Source: Phallusia fumigata (lineage: Eukaryota; Chordata; Ascidiacea; Phlebobranchia; Ascidiidae). Taken from it: a stretch of DNA of 35,700 nt. The stretch lies in NCBI GenBank assembly GCA_008931825.1, contig QXVZ01031824.1, positions 1-35,700 of the forward strand, read 5' to 3'. The notes beneath the pieces were generated by a model. It was not told the DNA's origin. It ran no database searches and saw only the letters and a program-made list of their open reading frames with translations. Shown here piece by piece: positions 32,401-35,700 of the stretch. The position numbers were made by a program, and so were the translations under genes. Numbering within the stretch: the stretch's first letter is position 1; each line of letters starts with the position of its first letter.

Positions 32401-34531
32401 TTGCTAAAAAACAACTAAAATTGTAAAACATCTGCGTGTGCGATGTGTCTAGGTAAACTACTTTTCATTTGTTGTCAAACCTGCTTGTCCCGCCATTCAA
32501 ATGAAAAAAAGCTTGACGTGCATGTCAAAGTCTTTTCTCAATTTACATGCGAGGCCTACAAGCAATTCATTACACGCTTAAAGGCTGACAGGTGAAAGCT
32601 TACCGGCGATGTCCGAGTTTCCGCAACGCTTTTGCGACATTTTAGATAGGGTCTGTGCGTCGAGCTTCCCAGTCATCGGTAAACCGGCAAAGCGTTGAAA
32701 TGACATCACAGACTCGGCCAGGTCGTCCATAGACATCAGGTTTCCTTTCATCGGATCAGGGGGCGGCGCGTGTCCGTATCTCCGTAAATACGACTGTGAA
32801 AAAAGGAAATAGTAAACTGCCGGTCACACATCCAGCATCTCCACATTATATACAGCAGTAAATGGGATTCACTTCAAACTAAACACAGTAGTGCATGGGA
32901 TGTTATGGTCTTGGTGTCGCCCGTTCGCGACGTCGACATTCTTGGCAGGACGCAATGCTTTAATTTCCAAATAAATTACAGTTAATCGTAGGTTTGAATC
33001 GCGGACTTTGAGAGAGATTTATAGCCACTGGGCAAGTCATACATTTGATGGCTAAATAGTTTCACTGCCCACCGGGATTTAATCGTTTCCTGTCGATGAA
33101 TGCTTCACGCAGTTAGCTACACATGCCTGTGCCGGCTGCAAAGTGCAGGTAAATGCACATTGGGAGCGGTGATGCTAAATTGGGGACTAGATGAATAAGC
33201 GGGGGCCATTTGCACCTGTTTTGACGCTTTGAAAATTTTTATTCCCGCCAAAACTTAATTTAAATATCATTGAAATCAATTTAGGAAAATGTCGTGCCGA
33301 AAAGTAAGCTAAACACATTAAGAAGTTTGCAATCCACAGAACAGATATAAAGCGTTGCGCTGCTGAGTTTAAACGTTTTTTTTCTGGGGCATTGTTTGCT
33401 GAGTCAAGCGCGATGTGTACAAACAAGTCTGCTTGTGCGGTATATGACGAAAACATCCGAAATCGAAAGTAAGGGAGTTGTCGTCATGTTAGAAGTAAAT
33501 TTAATAAGTGTTGTTTTTAGGTTTTTAGTTGCCCAGGCATCAATATAAAGTCTTGTTTATTCAAAAGCAGGGTTCCCTGAGCGAATGGCGGAAAGCCAAC
33601 TGTAAAACAAAGCTATAAAGTCCGCCTTATTTAGGATTAGGGTTCTTGAATAATTTTAGGTGCTTTTTGGGCATGTTGCACCCACCTAAGACGTTTCGCA
33701 ACCAGGTCTATAACACAGTTGACTTCACGAAGCAATGTTCCAGATCAACTTGTGACATATACTTTAACATTAGCTGGCTGTTGCTGGCTGCGTTTAGGGC
33801 TTAAGGAAACCTCCGAGATGAGATTTCCAACCGTTTAACGACATCGAAACGATCGCCCTTAACTTCCAGTTGCTGACTGGGTCATATCCGTTATAGCAGG
33901 GCAGTTAATGCCAGCTTGCAGCCTGTCCAACCCGGTCATATATGGGCAATGCACATATAGACTGCAGCATGTGACTGTATTACGTCACATAAACCGTTGA
34001 CCTGGAGCTTGCGGTTGAGTCATATATCGGCAGCAATGATTACAATTTCTTTAAAAATTTTTAAACGTTAAAAAATTTCCGGGAATGAAAGCGCTTAAGA
34101 TATCGTCTTGTGCAATCGGATGCAAGCAGGCCCACACATTATTGCTGCCAATCAAATTCTGCAAACACAGGTTCGCATGCGAACTATGCCACCCCTCTTA
34201 CGGTGTAATAAAGACTAAAAAGCCAGGATTTTTAGATATGACTCAAAAATGCTGTTTCTGCAGGTTCATTTTAGTTTGTTTATGCTACGTTCTTGTTTCA
34301 AATTGTGTGCGATTTTGTAGATAAATTTCTAAAAATATTTTCTTTCGCTTGTTAACAGTTGCGACTGTCAAACTCATTTTTAACACGCTTCTAGTGTGAA
34401 TTCGTTGAAAACAAAAATACTAAGTATTAACTTACCACACCAAGAGCTGGGGTGACCACTGGAAATTCACCATCAGCAGCGACGAACGTCAATGTTAGCG
34501 CCAGGCAAATTGCGATTGCTGTCAGTTGCAT
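29466..34531 (-). CDS. Matrix metalloproteinase B, furin-activated, GPI-anchor type
   Basis: Exons in transcript order: 34531-34436, 32793-32604, 32238-32099, 31845-31632, 31491-31360, 31173-31008, 30854-30674, 30508-30367, 30032-29879, 29703-29466 (550 aa, all phases matching). Signal peptide [19 protein letters not shown]. Propeptide 33-95 with KRCGNSD (C89), a variant cysteine switch. Furin site RRRR 101-104 before Y105. Zinc and calcium part [11 protein letters not shown] with ligands H172, D174, H187 and H198; catalytic [11 protein letters not shown] (H222, E223, H226, H232) and Met-turn M240. Thr/Pro-rich hinge about 265-307. Four hemopexin blades closed by C310 and C499. The last 20 residues ([20 protein letters not shown]) end at the stop with no basic tail, as in GPI-anchored MMP17 and MMP25. 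Extracellular, cell-surface proteolysis is expected. It is the intact member of the pair. Confidence 0.92.
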
Positions 34532-35700
34532 CTTCTTTGTTGGACGTTGTTGAGTTTCTTCTTGTATAAATTATCATAAAAAGCAGTTGTTCGTAGATCG
34601 TAAATATGTTACTAATAATTTGCTGGAAGATAAAAGTGTGATTAGCGTATGGTTTAGATATTTCTTGTTTTTCTTAGCATGAACGGTGAAAGCGCGTTAA
34701 GGATTGCGCTGCGTTCAGTTAACCGTTTAATATTAAACGAGCTTTGAATTTAAATATAACAACCTGTTTGTTTTTGCTCACTTTAAAGCCATTCTAAAAC
34801 ATCATCACGCACTATTGTACAGAGCGTTTTCATCCACAAACATTCAGCGTGCATTGCAGCAAACCTTTTCTATCCATACTGCCACAATTAGCGTTTATAA
34901 AACCCATACGCACAGCCAAAAAACTTTTCTAGACGCTTAAATTTTAAACCGAACACCTTAGCAATTAGACAACAACCTAGAAACGATTTTTCCTTAATTT
35001 TCACCACTTCCGGGTGCAGTCGAGGCGGACAGGCCAGTTCGCTTCTTAGCCTCGTCTCTCGTCTGGCTGCCAAATGCGACTTGTGTTGTAAAACCGTCCA
35101 CCGCGCGGTATAAGTAGCTTCACCGGGCGAAAAGGGAGAAAAACTCGCCGCTAAAATGACGTCTCGCGCATGCGTCATCGAAAATCACGTGCCTCGCTAC
35201 CCTCAGTTCTTTGGCATTGTGAGGCGTTTTCCTCGTCCTGATGAATTCGCTGGTCAGTGGGTACAAAGTGTGATGAAGTTTTTTCCTTATACGGGACGGC
35301 CCCTGGGTTTAATTATTTCGGATTTAGTTCATGTTTGGACAGCGCACCGATCGACATCTATGATTTAATTTAAATCGTGTGGTTGCGGACTTTGTGGCAT
35401 GATGTTTCTGATTAATTTGGTCAAATCATGAAACTCGAGTTTTTGATTAAATTTTAATTCTGTGCAAAGCGCATTTATGACCAATTTGAAACGGCCTTTT
35501 CCTATTAGCTTTGTTAACCACGTAAAATCTTTGAAACGAAAAAACCATGCTTGTTGCCAAAATGTTGTCAAACCTACGCATTGCCAAACTATAAATGATA
35601 TAGCTTTAAATCTTTTTTGCTCGAACAGTCAAAACTCTACTAACACTACGAAGGCTTTCTTGTTTTGTTTCCAACCCTAAACCCGCCAGTGATGTCAGTG
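34532..35700. other. Upstream flank of metalloproteinase B and window end
   Basis: The stretch to about 35190 resembles the upstream flank of gene A (25561-26040), with shared AGACAACAAC, TATAAGTAGC and GCGTCATC elements. The remainder is AT-rich with no recognised coding exon. Confidence 0.45.
35156..35368 (+). CDS. Small reading frame behind a TATA-like element, unrecognised
   Basis: A 70-codon frame starts 38 bases after TATAAGTAGC (35109-35118), diverging from metalloproteinase B. The predicted product (MTSRACVIENHVPRYP at its start) matches no family I know and has no signal or domain. In the paralogous flank of gene A the TATA-like element is kept (25961-25970) but the ATG is CTG. It may be a divergent transcript or chance. 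Confidence 0.15.
   Translation: MTSRACVIENHVPRYPQFFGIVRRFPRPDEFAGQWVQSVMKFFPYTGRPLGLIISDLVHVWTAHRSTSMI

Overview
The window looks like a piece of a compact, AT-rich, intron-rich animal genome. A sea squirt such as Ciona is the best guess, from small genes with many short GT-AG introns, high polymorphism and an animal gene set. This is inference; no sequence search was possible. Gene models were built by hand from splice sites, reading phase and family motifs. The RPA1, RPA70N-repeat and both metalloproteinase models close in frame over every exon.

Plus strand, 656-4397: 3' part of a cationic amino acid transporter gene (SLC7A/CAT family). It seems to end before the last transmembrane helices, near an N at 4490. 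At 4690-4818 lies a promoter-like block that recurs at 6098-6235 and 12858-12995. Each copy has an E2F-like GGCGGGA core.

Plus strand, 6236-10987: a gene built from three tandem copies of the N-terminal protein-interaction OB domain of replication protein A large subunit (RPA70N). The copies are joined by short linker exons in one splice phase. The gene has no DNA-binding domains A, B or C, and its 3' end is ambiguous; one option encodes a membrane-segment tail. Right after it, 12996-18763 is a complete 14-exon RPA1 gene (613 aa: RPA70N, linker, DBD-A, DBD-B, DBD-C with a Cys4 zinc ribbon). The repeat gene and the promoter copies therefore come from local duplication of the 5' end of RPA1.

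Minus strand, 34531-29466 and 25470-21010: two tandem 10-exon matrix metalloproteinase genes (550 and 505 aa in my models). Each has a signal peptide, a propeptide with cysteine switch, a furin site, a zinc catalytic domain, a hinge, a hemopexin domain and a hydrophobic C-terminus of GPI-anchor type. Between them sits an orphan third copy of the terminal exon (26904-26670). The downstream gene has a damaged first hemopexin exon that can only be read through an internal splice acceptor.

Between RPA1 and the metalloproteinases there is a tRNA-derived SINE-like insertion with a perfect 16-bp target-site duplication. No CRISPR, rRNA, prokaryotic or viral gene was seen.
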